13,529 nt of DNA from an uncultured bacterium (GCA_905215655.1 CAJMQT010000055.1:1-13529), one strand, 5' to 3'; counted from the first letter of the stretch, positions 1 through 8,606 are shown. Notes: a model not told the origin generated them from the sequence alone. A program made the numbers and translations.

Positions 1-1235
1 TGAAAGCCGAGACCGCAATCCTCGTAGGACTGATAACACAGGAGCAGAACGAGGCGAAAACAAAGGAATATCTCGACGAACTCGAATTTCTTGCCGACAC
101 GGCAGGCGCCGTTACCGTAAAAAGATTTACGCAGAAGGTGGGCGGACCCAACCAGACGACATACGTAGGGAAGGGTAAGTTGGAAGAGATAAAACAATAT
201 ATTCTTGCCGAAGAAGAGGCGGAACGCGAAATAGGAATGGTAATCTTCGACGATGAGCTGTCGGCAAAGCAGATACGCAACATCGAGAACGAACTGAAAG
301 TGAAGATACTCGACCGCACATCGCTGATACTCGACATATTCGCCATGCGCGCACAGACGGCAAACGCAAAGACACAAGTGGAGCTGGCGCAATACAGATA
401 CATGCTGCCACGACTGCAAAGACTCTGGACTCACCTTGAAAGACAGGGCGGAGGCTCGGGCTCAGGAGGCGGTAAAGGCTCTGTGGGACTGCGCGGACCG
501 GGCGAGACACAGCTCGAGATGGACCGCCGTATAATCCTTCAACGCATGTCGCTGCTAAAACAACGGCTTCTCGAAATAGACAAACAGAAGGTAACACAGC
601 GCAAGAACCGCGGACGGATGATACGTGTTGCGCTGGTTGGATACACCAACGTGGGCAAGTCGACGATAATGAACCTGATGTCAAAGAGCGAGGTTTTTGC
701 AGAAAACAAGCTCTTCGCCACGCTCGATACGACGGTGCGCAAGGTCGTGATTGACAATCTGCCATTCCTCCTTGCAGACACCGTGGGCTTTATACGTAAG
801 CTCCCCACCGACCTTGTCGACTCGTTCAAGAGTACGCTCGACGAGGTGCGCGAGGCTGATCTGCTGGTTCACGTCGTAGACATATCACATCCCGACTTTG
901 AAGAACATATACGTGTGGTCGACAACACGCTCAAAGATTTGGGCTGCGCCGACAAGCCGTCGATGATTATCTTCAACAAGATCGACGCCTACACGTGGGT
1001 GGAGAAAGAGCCTGACGACCTCACTCCGCCGACAAAGGAGAACGTGACGCTCGAAGACTTGAAGAAGACTTGGATGGCTAAGCTCGACGATGGCTGTCTC
1101 TTCATATCGGCGAAGGACAAGACAAACATCGACGAACTGAGGTCGGTGCTGTACAAACGGGTGCGCGAGCTGCACGTTCAGAAATACCCGTACAACGACT
1201 TCCTTTATCAAATCGAAGAGCAAGACAATGTATAA
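1..1235 (+). CDS. hflX: GTPase HflX, 5' end cut by the window edge
   Basis: HflX is a translation-factor-like GTPase that binds the 50S subunit and splits stalled or hibernating 70S ribosomes, in the cytosol. The reading frame is open from position 3 (first residues KAETAILVGLITQEQ) with no clear start, so the gene begins outside the window. By comparison with relatives I expect only about ten residues to be missing. The N-terminal HflX domain is followed by a glycine-rich linker (about nt 447-483) and the family motif GPGETQLEMDRR. The G domain shows G1 GYTNVGKST (639-665), G3 DTVGFI (777-794), G4 NKID (975-986) and a G5-like SAK (1107-1115). The GTG at 138 lies inside the conserved N-terminal domain and is not the start. 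The next gene is 84 bases downstream on the same strand, with a small GC hairpin between them. Identification is firm. Confidence 0.96.
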   Translation, partial: KAETAILVGLITQEQNEAKTKEYLDELEFLADTAGAVTVKRFTQKVGGPNQTTYVGKGKLEEIKQYILAEEEAEREIGMVIFDDELSAKQIRNIENELKVKILDRTSLILDIFAMRAQTANAKTQVELAQYRYMLPRLQRLWTHLERQGGGSGSGGGKGSVGLRGPGETQLEMDRRIILQRMSLLKQRLLEIDKQKVTQRKNRGRMIRVALVGYTNVGKSTIMNLMSKSEVFAENKLFATLDTTVRKVVIDNLPFLLADTVGFIRKLPTDLVDSFKSTLDEVREADLLVHVVDISHPDFEEHIRVVDNTLKDLGCADKPSMIIFNKIDAYTWVEKEPDDLTPPTKENVTLEDLKKTWMAKLDDGCLFISAKDKTNIDELRSVLYKRVRELHVQKYPYNDFLYQIEEQDNV

Positions 1236-1264
1236 TTAATATTTTCAAACCGCTCTTTACCATT

Positions 1265-1298
1265 CTCCTCCCCTCGGGGAGGTCGGGAGAGGGCTTTT
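1265..1298 (+). repeat. GC-rich hairpin with T-run between hflX and the next gene
   Basis: In an otherwise AT-rich gap, 1267-1282 reads CCTCCC-CTCG-GGGAGG, a perfect 6-bp stem with a 4-base loop. It is followed by a purine-rich CGGGAGAGGGC and then TTTTAATTT. It could act as a weak or leaky terminator after hflX. The CTCCCCTCGGGGAG plus GGGAGAGGG pattern also resembles a short intergenic element that I recall as repeated in Bacteroidota genomes. That link is from memory and cannot be tested here, because the window holds only one copy. Confidence 0.45.
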
Positions 1299-1319
1299 AA
1301 TTTAAACGCTTTTGCCGCC

Positions 1320-3149
1320 ATGGAACACTACCGCCTGCTTACGGATGATGAGATTTTGACGCTCGAAGACAACGGCTGTACAGCCGAAGACTGGACAAAC
1401 GTCAGCGTTGCCGAAGACTTCAAGCCAAATTATATCTGGCGTGTAAACTTTTACGGCGAGGTATCTCTCGGCGTGTTCGAGAAGAGTCTTGAAGTCAGTG
1501 CCGGCTTCCTGCGCCACTCAGGCATACGCAACGCCACGCTGAGAAACGTCACCGTGGGCGACAACTGCCTGATAGAGAACGTCGGAAACTTTATCAATAA
1601 TTATATAATAGGTGAAGAATGCCTCATCAGCAACGTCTGTCTTATGGAAACGACAGACGGCGCCACCTTCGGCGAAGGCAACAACATAGCCGTCCTCAAC
1701 GAGGCGGGCAGCGGCAACGTGACGCTGTTTTACGGACTGACAAGCAACCTTGCGGCGCTCATGATACGCCACTCTGCCGATAAAGAGTTCACCGCCGCGC
1801 TGCGGAAGATGATAAAAGAAGACATCGCACGGCGCCTGCCGGAGGCCGGAACGATAGGCGACGGGGTGAGGATAATAAACACCACGGAGATAACAAACAC
1901 CAACATCGGCGACAACTGCGAGGTAAACGGCGCATGCCGGCTGAGCGACTGCACCGTCATGGCGGCTCCGGGAGACAGCGTTTACATCGGTTCGGGCGTG
2001 ATATGCGAGAACTCCGTCATCGCCGACGGCTCCTCCGTGCTCAACAGTTCGACGCTCGAAAACTGTTATGTGGGCGAGGCAAGCCACATCACAAACGGAT
2101 TTACGGCTGAGAGCAGCCTGTTCTTCGCCAACTCATACATGAGCAACGGCGAGGCGTGCGCCGCCTTCTGCGGACCGTTTTCATCAAGTCATCACAAGAG
2201 TTCGCTGCTCATCGGCTGCATGGTTTCATTCTACAACGCCGGCTCGGCAACCAATTTCAGCAACCATGCCTACAAGATGGGACCCGTGCATTACGGCATA
2301 TTGGAGCGCGGCAGCAAGACGGCGAGCGGCTCACACCTGCTCCTCCCGGCACGCATAGGTGCCTTTTCGGTGTGCATCGGCAAGCTGCAAGGACACCCCG
2401 ACACCACCGCCCTACCCTTCTCTTACATCATTGCCGACGGCAGGGAGACATATATCGTACCGGGAAAGAACCTCGTCTCCGTCGGACTTTACCGCGATGT
2501 GCGCAAATGGCAACGGCGAGACGTAAGGTCAAACACGAGCAAACGCAGCATAATCAATTACGACTGGCTCAACCCGTTGGTGTTAAACGAGATACGAAGA
2601 GGTATCGAGGTGCTTGCAAGTCTTCGCGACTCTGCGGACGAGACAACTGAGTTTTACAGTTACGAGGGCTGCCGCATCAGTCGCAACTCCCTCGTCCGGG
2701 GTATCCGTCTGTATGAGATGGCTCTCCGGATGTTCGTCTCCGAGCAACTTGAAACGCATCCCGACGCCGACCTGAACACCGTCTCCGACGCAACGGAATG
2801 GTCTGACCTCAGCGGTCTGTTGCTGCCCGTCACGGAAGAAGAGCTCATGATCGAGAATGTAAAAAGCGGCATAACCGACCGTATAAATTCTCTAACCACC
2901 TTCATGACTGAATGTAACGACCTTTACGAAGACCGGCTCATGCCTTACGCCGTGTCGCTCATGAGATCGCAACTCGGCACCGCCATCATCGCCGACGACG
3001 ATATCGAACAGCTCAGACGGCAAGGCGCCGAAGCGTGGAAGGCGTGGAGAGAGGCGATAAAACGTGACGCCGAAAAGGAATACGGCTTGGGAGACGTGGA
3101 ACGGGGAGTGCTCGACGCCCTGATAAACCAACTCGAACAAGGAAAATAA
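1320..3149 (+). CDS. DUF4954 family protein, left-handed beta-helix fold
   Basis: A 609-residue cytosolic-looking protein with no signal peptide or membrane segment, recognised as the DUF4954 family common in Bacteroidota. Residues about 65-130 and 180-300 are hexapeptide-like repeats, with recurring patterns such as VGDNCLIENV, IGEECLISNV and IGSGVICENSVIADGSSVLN. These are typical of a left-handed parallel beta-helix, as in sugar-nucleotide acyl- or nucleotidyltransferases. A conserved-looking block around residues 280-330 is rich in His, Asn and Gly (SSHHKSSLLIGCMVSFYN, NFSNHAYKMGPVHYG) and could be an active or binding site. The last 200 residues look alpha-helical. The start ATG follows GCCGCC with no Shine-Dalgarno, as is usual in this phylum. 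The biochemical function is unknown to me; an enzyme acting on sugar phosphates or nucleotides is only suggested by the fold. It lies between hflX and an M16 protease, probably co-transcribed with one or both. Confidence 0.85.
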   Translation: MEHYRLLTDDEILTLEDNGCTAEDWTNVSVAEDFKPNYIWRVNFYGEVSLGVFEKSLEVSAGFLRHSGIRNATLRNVTVGDNCLIENVGNFINNYIIGEECLISNVCLMETTDGATFGEGNNIAVLNEAGSGNVTLFYGLTSNLAALMIRHSADKEFTAALRKMIKEDIARRLPEAGTIGDGVRIINTTEITNTNIGDNCEVNGACRLSDCTVMAAPGDSVYIGSGVICENSVIADGSSVLNSSTLENCYVGEASHITNGFTAESSLFFANSYMSNGEACAAFCGPFSSSHHKSSLLIGCMVSFYNAGSATNFSNHAYKMGPVHYGILERGSKTASGSHLLLPARIGAFSVCIGKLQGHPDTTALPFSYIIADGRETYIVPGKNLVSVGLYRDVRKWQRRDVRSNTSKRSIINYDWLNPLVLNEIRRGIEVLASLRDSADETTEFYSYEGCRISRNSLVRGIRLYEMALRMFVSEQLETHPDADLNTVSDATEWSDLSGLLLPVTEEELMIENVKSGITDRINSLTTFMTECNDLYEDRLMPYAVSLMRSQLGTAIIADDDIEQLRRQGAEAWKAWREAIKRDAEKEYGLGDVERGVLDALINQLEQGK

Positions 3150-3214
3150 GCACCCGTCTTTACCAACAGGACAGATATCAACCAAGCAATAACATATTTT
3201 TAAATACAAACAAA

Positions 3215-6121
3215 ATGAACAAAATCAAATTCGTCATCAGCGTGTTCCTGCTGCTCGTCGGACTGACAGTCACGGCAAAGGAATACAAATATCAGACCGT
3301 AAAAGGCGACCTGATGAACGCACGCATCTACACCTTGGACAATGGATTGAAGGTCTATCTCTCCGTCAACAAGGACGAGCCGCGCATCCAAACCTACATC
3401 GCGGTGAAGACAGGAAGCAGGAACGACCCTGCCGAAACCACCGGACTGGCTCACTATTTAGAGCATCTGATGTTCAAAGGAACAAAACAATTCGGTACGA
3501 CCGACGCCGCAAAAGAGGCAGTATTGCTCGATTCGATCGAACATCGCTTTGAGGTTTACCGCACGCTTAAAGACCCGGCTCAGCGCAAAGCGTACTATCA
3601 TGCGATAGACAGCATAAGCCAACTTGCCGCAAAATACTTCATTCCGAACGAATACGACAAGCTGATGTCGTCGATAGGAGCCAACGGCACCAACGCTTAC
3701 ACAAGCAACGATGTGACCTGTTACGTGGAAAACATACCCTCGAACGAGGTCGAAAACTGGGCGAAAATCCAGTCCGACCGTTTCCAGAACATGGTTATCC
3801 GCGGTTTCCACACCGAGCTTGAGGCCGTATATGAGGAGTATAACATACACCTTGCGTCGGATAATGACAAGCAGTGGAACGCCCTCAACGCCCTGCTCTT
3901 CCCCAACCACCCGTACGGAACGCAGACAACCATAGGAACACAGGAGCACCTGAAAAACCCGTCGATAGTAAATATAAAGAATTACTTCAACAAATATTAC
4001 CGTCCGAACAACGTCGCCATCTGCATGGCGGGCGACTTTGAACCGGACGAGATAATGGCGATAATCGAAAAATACTTCGACTCTTGGCAGCCGGGCAAGG
4101 ATGTCTCGGCACCCGTCTACGCTCCCGTGCCCGACCTGACGGCACCGAAAGACACCACCGTAGTCGGTCAGGAGGCAGAAAACATCTTCCTCGCATGGAA
4201 GTTTGACAAGGCTGCTTCGTTCCAAGCAGACACGATAGACGTAATCAGCGACATGTTGAGCAACGGCAAAGCGGGCTTGATGGACCTCGACCTTGACCAG
4301 AAAATGAAATGGCTCGGAGGCGGTGCAGGCATCAGCACGATGGCTGAATACTCGCAATTCCTTATGGTGGGATACCCCAAAGAGGGACAGACGCTCGACG
4401 AGGTGAAGGCTCTCATGCTGGGCGAACTGGACAAATTGAAGAGAGGCGACTTTGACGACAACCTCTTGAAGTCGGTTGTCAACAACATGAAACTGCGTGA
4501 ATACAGGACATTGGAGAGCAACCGCGGCAGAGCCGACCGCTTTGTAGACGCCTTCATCAACGGGCAGAAATGGGAAGACGCCGTGGCGCGCCTTGACCGA
4601 ATTTCGGGCATGACGAAGCAGCAGATCATAGACTTTGCCAACCGTCACTTCGCCGACAACTACGTTGCCGTGTACAAACGCATCGGCACGGACAGCACGC
4701 AGAAGAAGATAGACAAACCCGAAATAACGCCGATACACGCCAACCGCGAGCTGCAAAGCGACTTTGTAACGGAGATAATCAACTCGAAAGTCACTCCGAT
4801 ACAGCCCCGCTTCGTCGACTTCAACAAAGACATGACGAAGGGAAAGACAAAGAAAGGACTGCCCGTGCTCTACGTTCAGAACATCGAGAACGGACGTTTC
4901 ACGCTGGCATACAGATTAAATTTTGGCGAAGAGGCTGACAAATGGCTGCCTTACGCCACGTCTTACGCCGACTATCTCGGCACGGACAAGATGACAGCCG
5001 AGCAGCTGAAGCAGAAATATTACGAGCTGGCATGCAATTTCAGCATCAATGTCGGCACCAGAAACATTGCCTTCGTACTGAGCGGTCTTGATGAAAACAT
5101 GCCGCAGGCAATGGCTCTCATGGAAGACTTCATCGCCAACATGAAAGTTGACAAAGAAGCTTACGACAAATATGTGGGCATTGTAGAGAAGTCGAGAAAA
5201 GACAACAAGCTGAGTCAGGACCAGAACTTCGGTGCCCTGAGAGCTTACGGCATGTACGGACCTTACAACACTTACAGAAACATTCCGTCGTCAGAAGAGC
5301 TCAAAAACATAAATCCGCAGACGCTCGTAGACAAGATCAAGAACCTCGTTAACTACAAGCAGGAGATCTGTTACTACGGTCCGAGACCGCTGAAAGAGCT
5401 TACCGCCCTCGTGGACAAGCAGCACAAGACGGCCAAGAAGCCGCTCGCCAACCCTGAGTCGAAGCCTTACAAACTGCAAGAGACAACGAAGAACGAGGTA
5501 TTGCTCGCTCCCTACGACGCCAAAAACATCTATATGGTGCAGTATCACAACGAGAACCGCGAGTGGGATCCCGCCAACGAGGCTGCAAGCGCGCTGTTCA
5601 ACGAGTATTACGGAGGCAGCATGAACTCAATCGTATTCCAAGAGTTGCGCGAGACGCGCGGACTGGCTTACAGTTCATGGGCGTCTTATTCGACACCTTA
5701 TTATAAGGAAGACCCCGAATATGTCTTTACTTACATCATCTCGCAGAACGACAAAATGATGGATTGCATCCACACATTCAACAGCATAATCGACACGATC
5801 CCGATGTCGCAGAAGGCGTTCGACCTTGCAAAACAGGCTGCACGCAAGCGCATACAGACGGCCCGCGCCACCAAATACGGCATTATCAACGCCTATCTCT
5901 CGGCAAAAAACAAAGGCATCGACTACGACCTTGACGAGCAGATTTACAAAGGCATCGAGACGCTGACGCTCGACGACATTGCAAAATTCGAGAAAGAGCG
6001 CATGGCCAACAAGCCTTATCGCTATATAATCCTCGGCGACGAGAAAAACCTCGACATCAAGTCGCTCGAAAAAATCGCGCCGATAAAGCGTCTGACGACA
6101 GAAGAAATATTCGGATATTAA
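3215..6121 (+). CDS. Secreted M16 family zinc metallopeptidase (pitrilysin-like, two-domain)
   Basis: A 968-residue insulinase/pitrilysin-type protease. Residues 1-21 form a signal peptide (MNKIK, hydrophobic FVISVFLLLVGL, then TVTA) with likely cleavage after Ala21 and no lipobox cysteine, so it should be periplasmic or exported. The inverted zinc motif HxxEH is H80-Y-L-E83-H84. The third zinc ligand is probably E208 in ELEAVYEEYN. That is about 45 residues farther from HxxEH than usual, because of an inserted helical segment around residues 100-145. Middle M16 domains follow, and a second M16 half contains the family pattern GGSMNSIVFQELRETRGLAY near residues 797-819. The second half lacks HxxEH, so only the N-terminal half is catalytic, as is normal for the family. 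It should degrade peptides in the envelope; the substrate is unknown. It starts 65 bases after the DUF4954 gene and ends 59 bases before fumarase, on the same strand with no obvious promoter, which suggests an operon. Confidence 0.93.
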   Translation: MNKIKFVISVFLLLVGLTVTAKEYKYQTVKGDLMNARIYTLDNGLKVYLSVNKDEPRIQTYIAVKTGSRNDPAETTGLAHYLEHLMFKGTKQFGTTDAAKEAVLLDSIEHRFEVYRTLKDPAQRKAYYHAIDSISQLAAKYFIPNEYDKLMSSIGANGTNAYTSNDVTCYVENIPSNEVENWAKIQSDRFQNMVIRGFHTELEAVYEEYNIHLASDNDKQWNALNALLFPNHPYGTQTTIGTQEHLKNPSIVNIKNYFNKYYRPNNVAICMAGDFEPDEIMAIIEKYFDSWQPGKDVSAPVYAPVPDLTAPKDTTVVGQEAENIFLAWKFDKAASFQADTIDVISDMLSNGKAGLMDLDLDQKMKWLGGGAGISTMAEYSQFLMVGYPKEGQTLDEVKALMLGELDKLKRGDFDDNLLKSVVNNMKLREYRTLESNRGRADRFVDAFINGQKWEDAVARLDRISGMTKQQIIDFANRHFADNYVAVYKRIGTDSTQKKIDKPEITPIHANRELQSDFVTEIINSKVTPIQPRFVDFNKDMTKGKTKKGLPVLYVQNIENGRFTLAYRLNFGEEADKWLPYATSYADYLGTDKMTAEQLKQKYYELACNFSINVGTRNIAFVLSGLDENMPQAMALMEDFIANMKVDKEAYDKYVGIVEKSRKDNKLSQDQNFGALRAYGMYGPYNTYRNIPSSEELKNINPQTLVDKIKNLVNYKQEICYYGPRPLKELTALVDKQHKTAKKPLANPESKPYKLQETTKNEVLLAPYDAKNIYMVQYHNENREWDPANEAASALFNEYYGGSMNSIVFQELRETRGLAYSSWASYSTPYYKEDPEYVFTYIISQNDKMMDCIHTFNSIIDTIPMSQKAFDLAKQAARKRIQTARATKYGIINAYLSAKNKGIDYDLDEQIYKGIETLTLDDIAKFEKERMANKPYRYIILGDEKNLDIKSLEKIAPIKRLTTEEIFGY

Positions 6122-6180
6122 AAGCGACAGACAACCCGAAACGCAAATACAAAGTAAGAAAACAATAAATCAAAGACATT

Positions 6181-7827
6181 ATGGCTACAACACCCGAATT
6201 TAAGTATGCCCCCATGTTCCAGACGGGCAAGGACGACACGGAGTATTATCTCCTCTCGAAAGAGGGCGTGTCGGTAAGCGAGTTTGAAGGAAAACCCATC
6301 CTGAAAGTGGCTCCCGAGGCTCTTACGATGCTGACCAACGCCGCCTTCCGCGACGTAAACTTCCTGTTGCGCCGCGCTCACAACGAGCAGGTGGCAAAGA
6401 TACTGACCGACCCCGAAGCGTCGGACAACGACAAGTATGTTGCCCTGACCTTCCTTCGCAACGCCGAAGTTGCCTGCAAAGGCAAACTGCCTTTCTGCCA
6501 AGATACAGGAACGGCGATAATCCACGGAGAGAAGGGACAACAGGTATGGACCGGCTATTGCGACGAAGAGGCGCTCTCGAAAGGTGTTTATAAGACATAC
6601 ACCGAGGAGAACCTGCGCTACTCGCAGAACGCTCCGCTGACAATGTATGACGAGGTCAACACCCGCTGCAACCTGCCGGCACAGATCGACATCGAGGCTA
6701 CCGAGGGTGACGAGTACAAGTTCCTCTGCGTGGTCAAGGGTGGCGGCTCTGCTAACAAGACATACTTCTATCAGGAAACAAAGGCAAGAATACAGAACCC
6801 CGGCACGCTCGTACCCTTCCTCGTCGAGAAGATGAAGACATTGGGCACGGCGGCTTGTCCTCCGTATCACATCGCCTTCGTTATCGGCGGAACGTCGGCA
6901 GAGAAGAACCTGCTTACCGTAAAGCTCGCCTCAACGCATTATTATGACAACCTGCCGACCACCGGCGACGAGACAGGACGCGCATTCCGCGACGTAGCAT
7001 TGGAAGAGCAGCTGCTTGAAGAGGCACATAAAATCGGTCTCGGAGCACAGTTCGGAGGAAAATATTTCGCACACGACATCCGCGTAATCAGGCTCCCGCG
7101 CCACGGCGCATCATGCCCGATAGGTCTCGGAGTGAGCTGTTCGGCCGACCGCAACATCAAGGCTAAGATCAACAAAGACGGTATCTGGATTGAGAAACTC
7201 GACGATAACCCCGGCTCGCTCATACCCGAAGAGCTGCGCAAAGCCGGCGAAGGCAACGCCGTGAAGATTGACCTCAACCTGCCGATGAGCGAGATTTGCA
7301 AAGAACTGAGCAAATATCCCGTCTCAACCCGCGTAAGTCTCAACGGCACGATTATCGTCGCACGCGACATAGCTCATGCCAAGTTGAAGGCACGTTTGGA
7401 TGCAGGCGAAGGCATGCCCGACTATTTCAAAAATCACCCCGTGCTATACGCCGGACCCGCCAAGACTCCGGAAGGAATGCCTTGCGGCTCGATGGGACCG
7501 ACAACGGCAAACCGCATGGACCCGTATGTTGACGAGTTCCAAGACAACGGCGGCTCCATGGTGATGATAGCCAAGGGCAACCGCACGCAGGTTGTCACCG
7601 ACGCATGCAAGAAGCACGGAGGTTTCTATCTCGGCTCGATAGGCGGACCCGCCGCCGTTCTCTCGATGAACTCTATCAAGAGCATCGAATGTGTCGAGTT
7701 CCCCGAGCTTGGCATGGAGGCAGTATGGAAGATACAGGTGGAAAACTTCCCGGCTTTCATCCTCGTCGACGACAAGGGCAACGACTTCTTCCAGCAGTTG
7801 AAGCCTTGGACTCCGACTTGCCAATAA
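6181..7827 (+). CDS. fumA: Fumarate hydratase class I, [4Fe-4S] type
   Basis: A 548-residue class I fumarase (E. coli FumA/FumB type), interconverting fumarate and (S)-malate in the cytosol. In anaerobic Bacteroidota this step lies on the oxaloacetate-malate-fumarate-succinate branch. The N-terminal iron-sulfur domain carries cysteines placed as in characterised members: C106 (PFCQDTG), C226 (TAACPPYH) and C320 (GVSCSADRNIKAKI), with C312 nearby. The C-terminal domain carries GSMGPTTANRMD (about 437-447), which holds the substrate-binding Thr and Arg. Length is normal and there is no signal peptide. The cluster makes the enzyme oxygen-sensitive, which fits an anaerobe. The start ATG follows an A-rich leader ending in AAAGACATT. 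It lies 59 bases after the M16 gene. The long inverted repeat at 7902-7980 probably ends the transcript. The fumA symbol is by analogy; the class assignment is firm. Confidence 0.96.
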   Translation: MATTPEFKYAPMFQTGKDDTEYYLLSKEGVSVSEFEGKPILKVAPEALTMLTNAAFRDVNFLLRRAHNEQVAKILTDPEASDNDKYVALTFLRNAEVACKGKLPFCQDTGTAIIHGEKGQQVWTGYCDEEALSKGVYKTYTEENLRYSQNAPLTMYDEVNTRCNLPAQIDIEATEGDEYKFLCVVKGGGSANKTYFYQETKARIQNPGTLVPFLVEKMKTLGTAACPPYHIAFVIGGTSAEKNLLTVKLASTHYYDNLPTTGDETGRAFRDVALEEQLLEEAHKIGLGAQFGGKYFAHDIRVIRLPRHGASCPIGLGVSCSADRNIKAKINKDGIWIEKLDDNPGSLIPEELRKAGEGNAVKIDLNLPMSEICKELSKYPVSTRVSLNGTIIVARDIAHAKLKARLDAGEGMPDYFKNHPVLYAGPAKTPEGMPCGSMGPTTANRMDPYVDEFQDNGGSMVMIAKGNRTQVVTDACKKHGGFYLGSIGGPAAVLSMNSIKSIECVEFPELGMEAVWKIQVENFPAFILVDDKGNDFFQQLKPWTPTCQ

Positions 7828-7901
7828 TCACGAAGGGGCTTAAACTGCAATCCGGAAAGATACAACCGCGACCGGCATAAGCCCGAAGATTATTCATCAG
7901 C

Positions 7902-7980
7902 ACAGAAGTGTAGAAGTACAGACAATGGTATTTAAGGATTAATACAATCAATGATTATGTCTGTATTTCCACACTTCTGT
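7902..7980. terminator. 23-bp near-perfect inverted repeat after fumarase
   Basis: Arms 7902-7924 (begins ACAGAAGTGTAG) and 7958-7980 (ends ACACTTCTGT) match at 21 of 23 positions. One of the two differences is a G-U pair in RNA. An inner GTATT/AATAC pairing (7928-7932 with 7941-7945) extends the structure. It lies 74 bases after the fumarase stop and is followed by TTCTTTTG, so it can serve as a terminator. The long arms and weak T-run are not those of a simple intrinsic terminator. A small dispersed palindromic element that also ends transcription is the main alternative. Confidence 0.6.
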
Positions 7981-8084
7981 TCTTTTGTAATCCTTATTTC
8001 ACCTTATAATATTTCCTCCTTGTCAAGCACAACTGCCGCCATCTGACCACACAAACGTAATCACCTGTATTTCAACGATTTACA

Positions 8085-8183
8085 TTTTGCTTTGCAAAAG
8101 GTAAGCTTTTAGGCTGTAAAAGGCTACCTTTTGCATGATAAAAGGCAAGCTTTTGGAAGGTAAAAGGCAAGCTTTTGGAAAAC
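8085..8183. repeat. 22-base repeat array with A/T tracts phased every 11 bases (array 1)
   Basis: Starting at 8096, four consecutive 22-base units read AAAAG-N5-CTTTT plus seven spacer bases. AAAA begins at 8096, 8118, 8140 and 8162; TTTT begins at 8107, 8129, 8151 and 8173. A further TTTT at 8085 is in phase. The tract spacing is exactly 11 bases throughout, and each unit is a 15-bp dyad centred on variable bases (GGTAAGC, GGCTACC, GGCAAGC twice). Alternating A- and T-tracts at helical spacing predict curved DNA. The array lies between fumarase and the dnaA promoter. The same unit recurs at 11371-11436. Function is unknown; binding by a nucleoid protein or dimeric regulator is one possibility, and hairpins in RNA are another. 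Confidence 0.85.
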
Positions 8184-8526
8184 CGTCGAACTGCCGCCAA
8201 ATACAAGACACGATATTACGTCCGATAAGACACCGGCTTTCAAATAACAAAAGACATTTTTTTAATTTAAAAAATATCTAAATAACAAAATCGTCGGATT
8301 ATCTTCCGGAAAACGTCTGAAACGCGTTGATACAGGCACTTTTGCCCATTTCAGGCAGCAAAAGCAATTATTATCACAATATTTGGTTTAATTTTCGTAA
8401 AGCACTATTTATTAAATACTTGCAAACTCGCAAATCAAAATAAAACGTCAGACTGCACAAAACAGCCTTAAAGTGCATTTTCAAAGGTCTTTACGTCAAA
8501 GTAACAAAAATAAAAGAAATACATTG
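8184..8526. other. Gene-free AT-rich region upstream of dnaA
   Basis: No ORF or RNA gene is supported here. An AT-only run of about 30 bases lies near 8256-8285. The 11-base direct repeat AAATAACAAAA occurs at 8242-8252 and 8280-8290. A CTTTTGC/GCAAAAG inverted pair (8339-8345 and 8358-8364) encloses a further TGCC/GGCA pair. No exact match to the DnaA box TTATNCACA is visible, so I do not call an origin. The stretch may hold regulatory sites for dnaA. Confidence 0.5.
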
Positions 8527-8558
8527 TTTGCTCGTTACGATATTTTTTGCGAAATTTG
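8527..8558 (+). promoter_or_regulatory. Probable dnaA promoter (Bacteroidota type)
   Basis: TTTG at 8527-8530 is separated by 20 bases from GAAATTTG at 8551-8558. The second box matches the Bacteroidota -7 box TAnnTTTG at all fixed positions except the first. Transcription would start near 8564, leaving a leader of about 40 bases before the ATG at 8607. This supports that ATG over the in-frame TTG at 8547, which overlaps the promoter. Confidence 0.5.
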
Positions 8559-8606
8559 CATACATCTTGCAAAGTGCAAAGAAGACACACTAATCAGTTT
8601 TTGGTA

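Noticed and set aside
138..1235. hflX starting at the GTG at 138
   Set aside because: The frame is open to the window edge and the upstream residues match the HflX N-terminal domain, so the GTG is an internal valine.
3458..4756. 432-codon minus-strand open frame within the M16 gene
   Set aside because: It lies antisense to a well-supported protease, has no recognisable domains, and is explained by the codon bias of the real gene. The other long antisense frames opposite hflX, DUF4954, fumarase and dnaA were dismissed for the same reason.
8085..8183. CRISPR array
   Set aside because: Units are 22 bases with short 5-7 base variable parts, there are no spacers of about 30 bases, and no cas genes are present.
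8184..8606. Possible replication origin before dnaA
   Set aside because: The AT-rich run and repeats are suggestive, but I found no exact TTATNCACA box in the stretch, and in Bacteroidota the origin need not be beside dnaA. GC-skew over the whole chromosome would be needed.
8547..8606. Upstream TTG start adding 20 residues to DnaA
   Set aside because: The added residues do not resemble DnaA, and the TTG lies inside the probable promoter.
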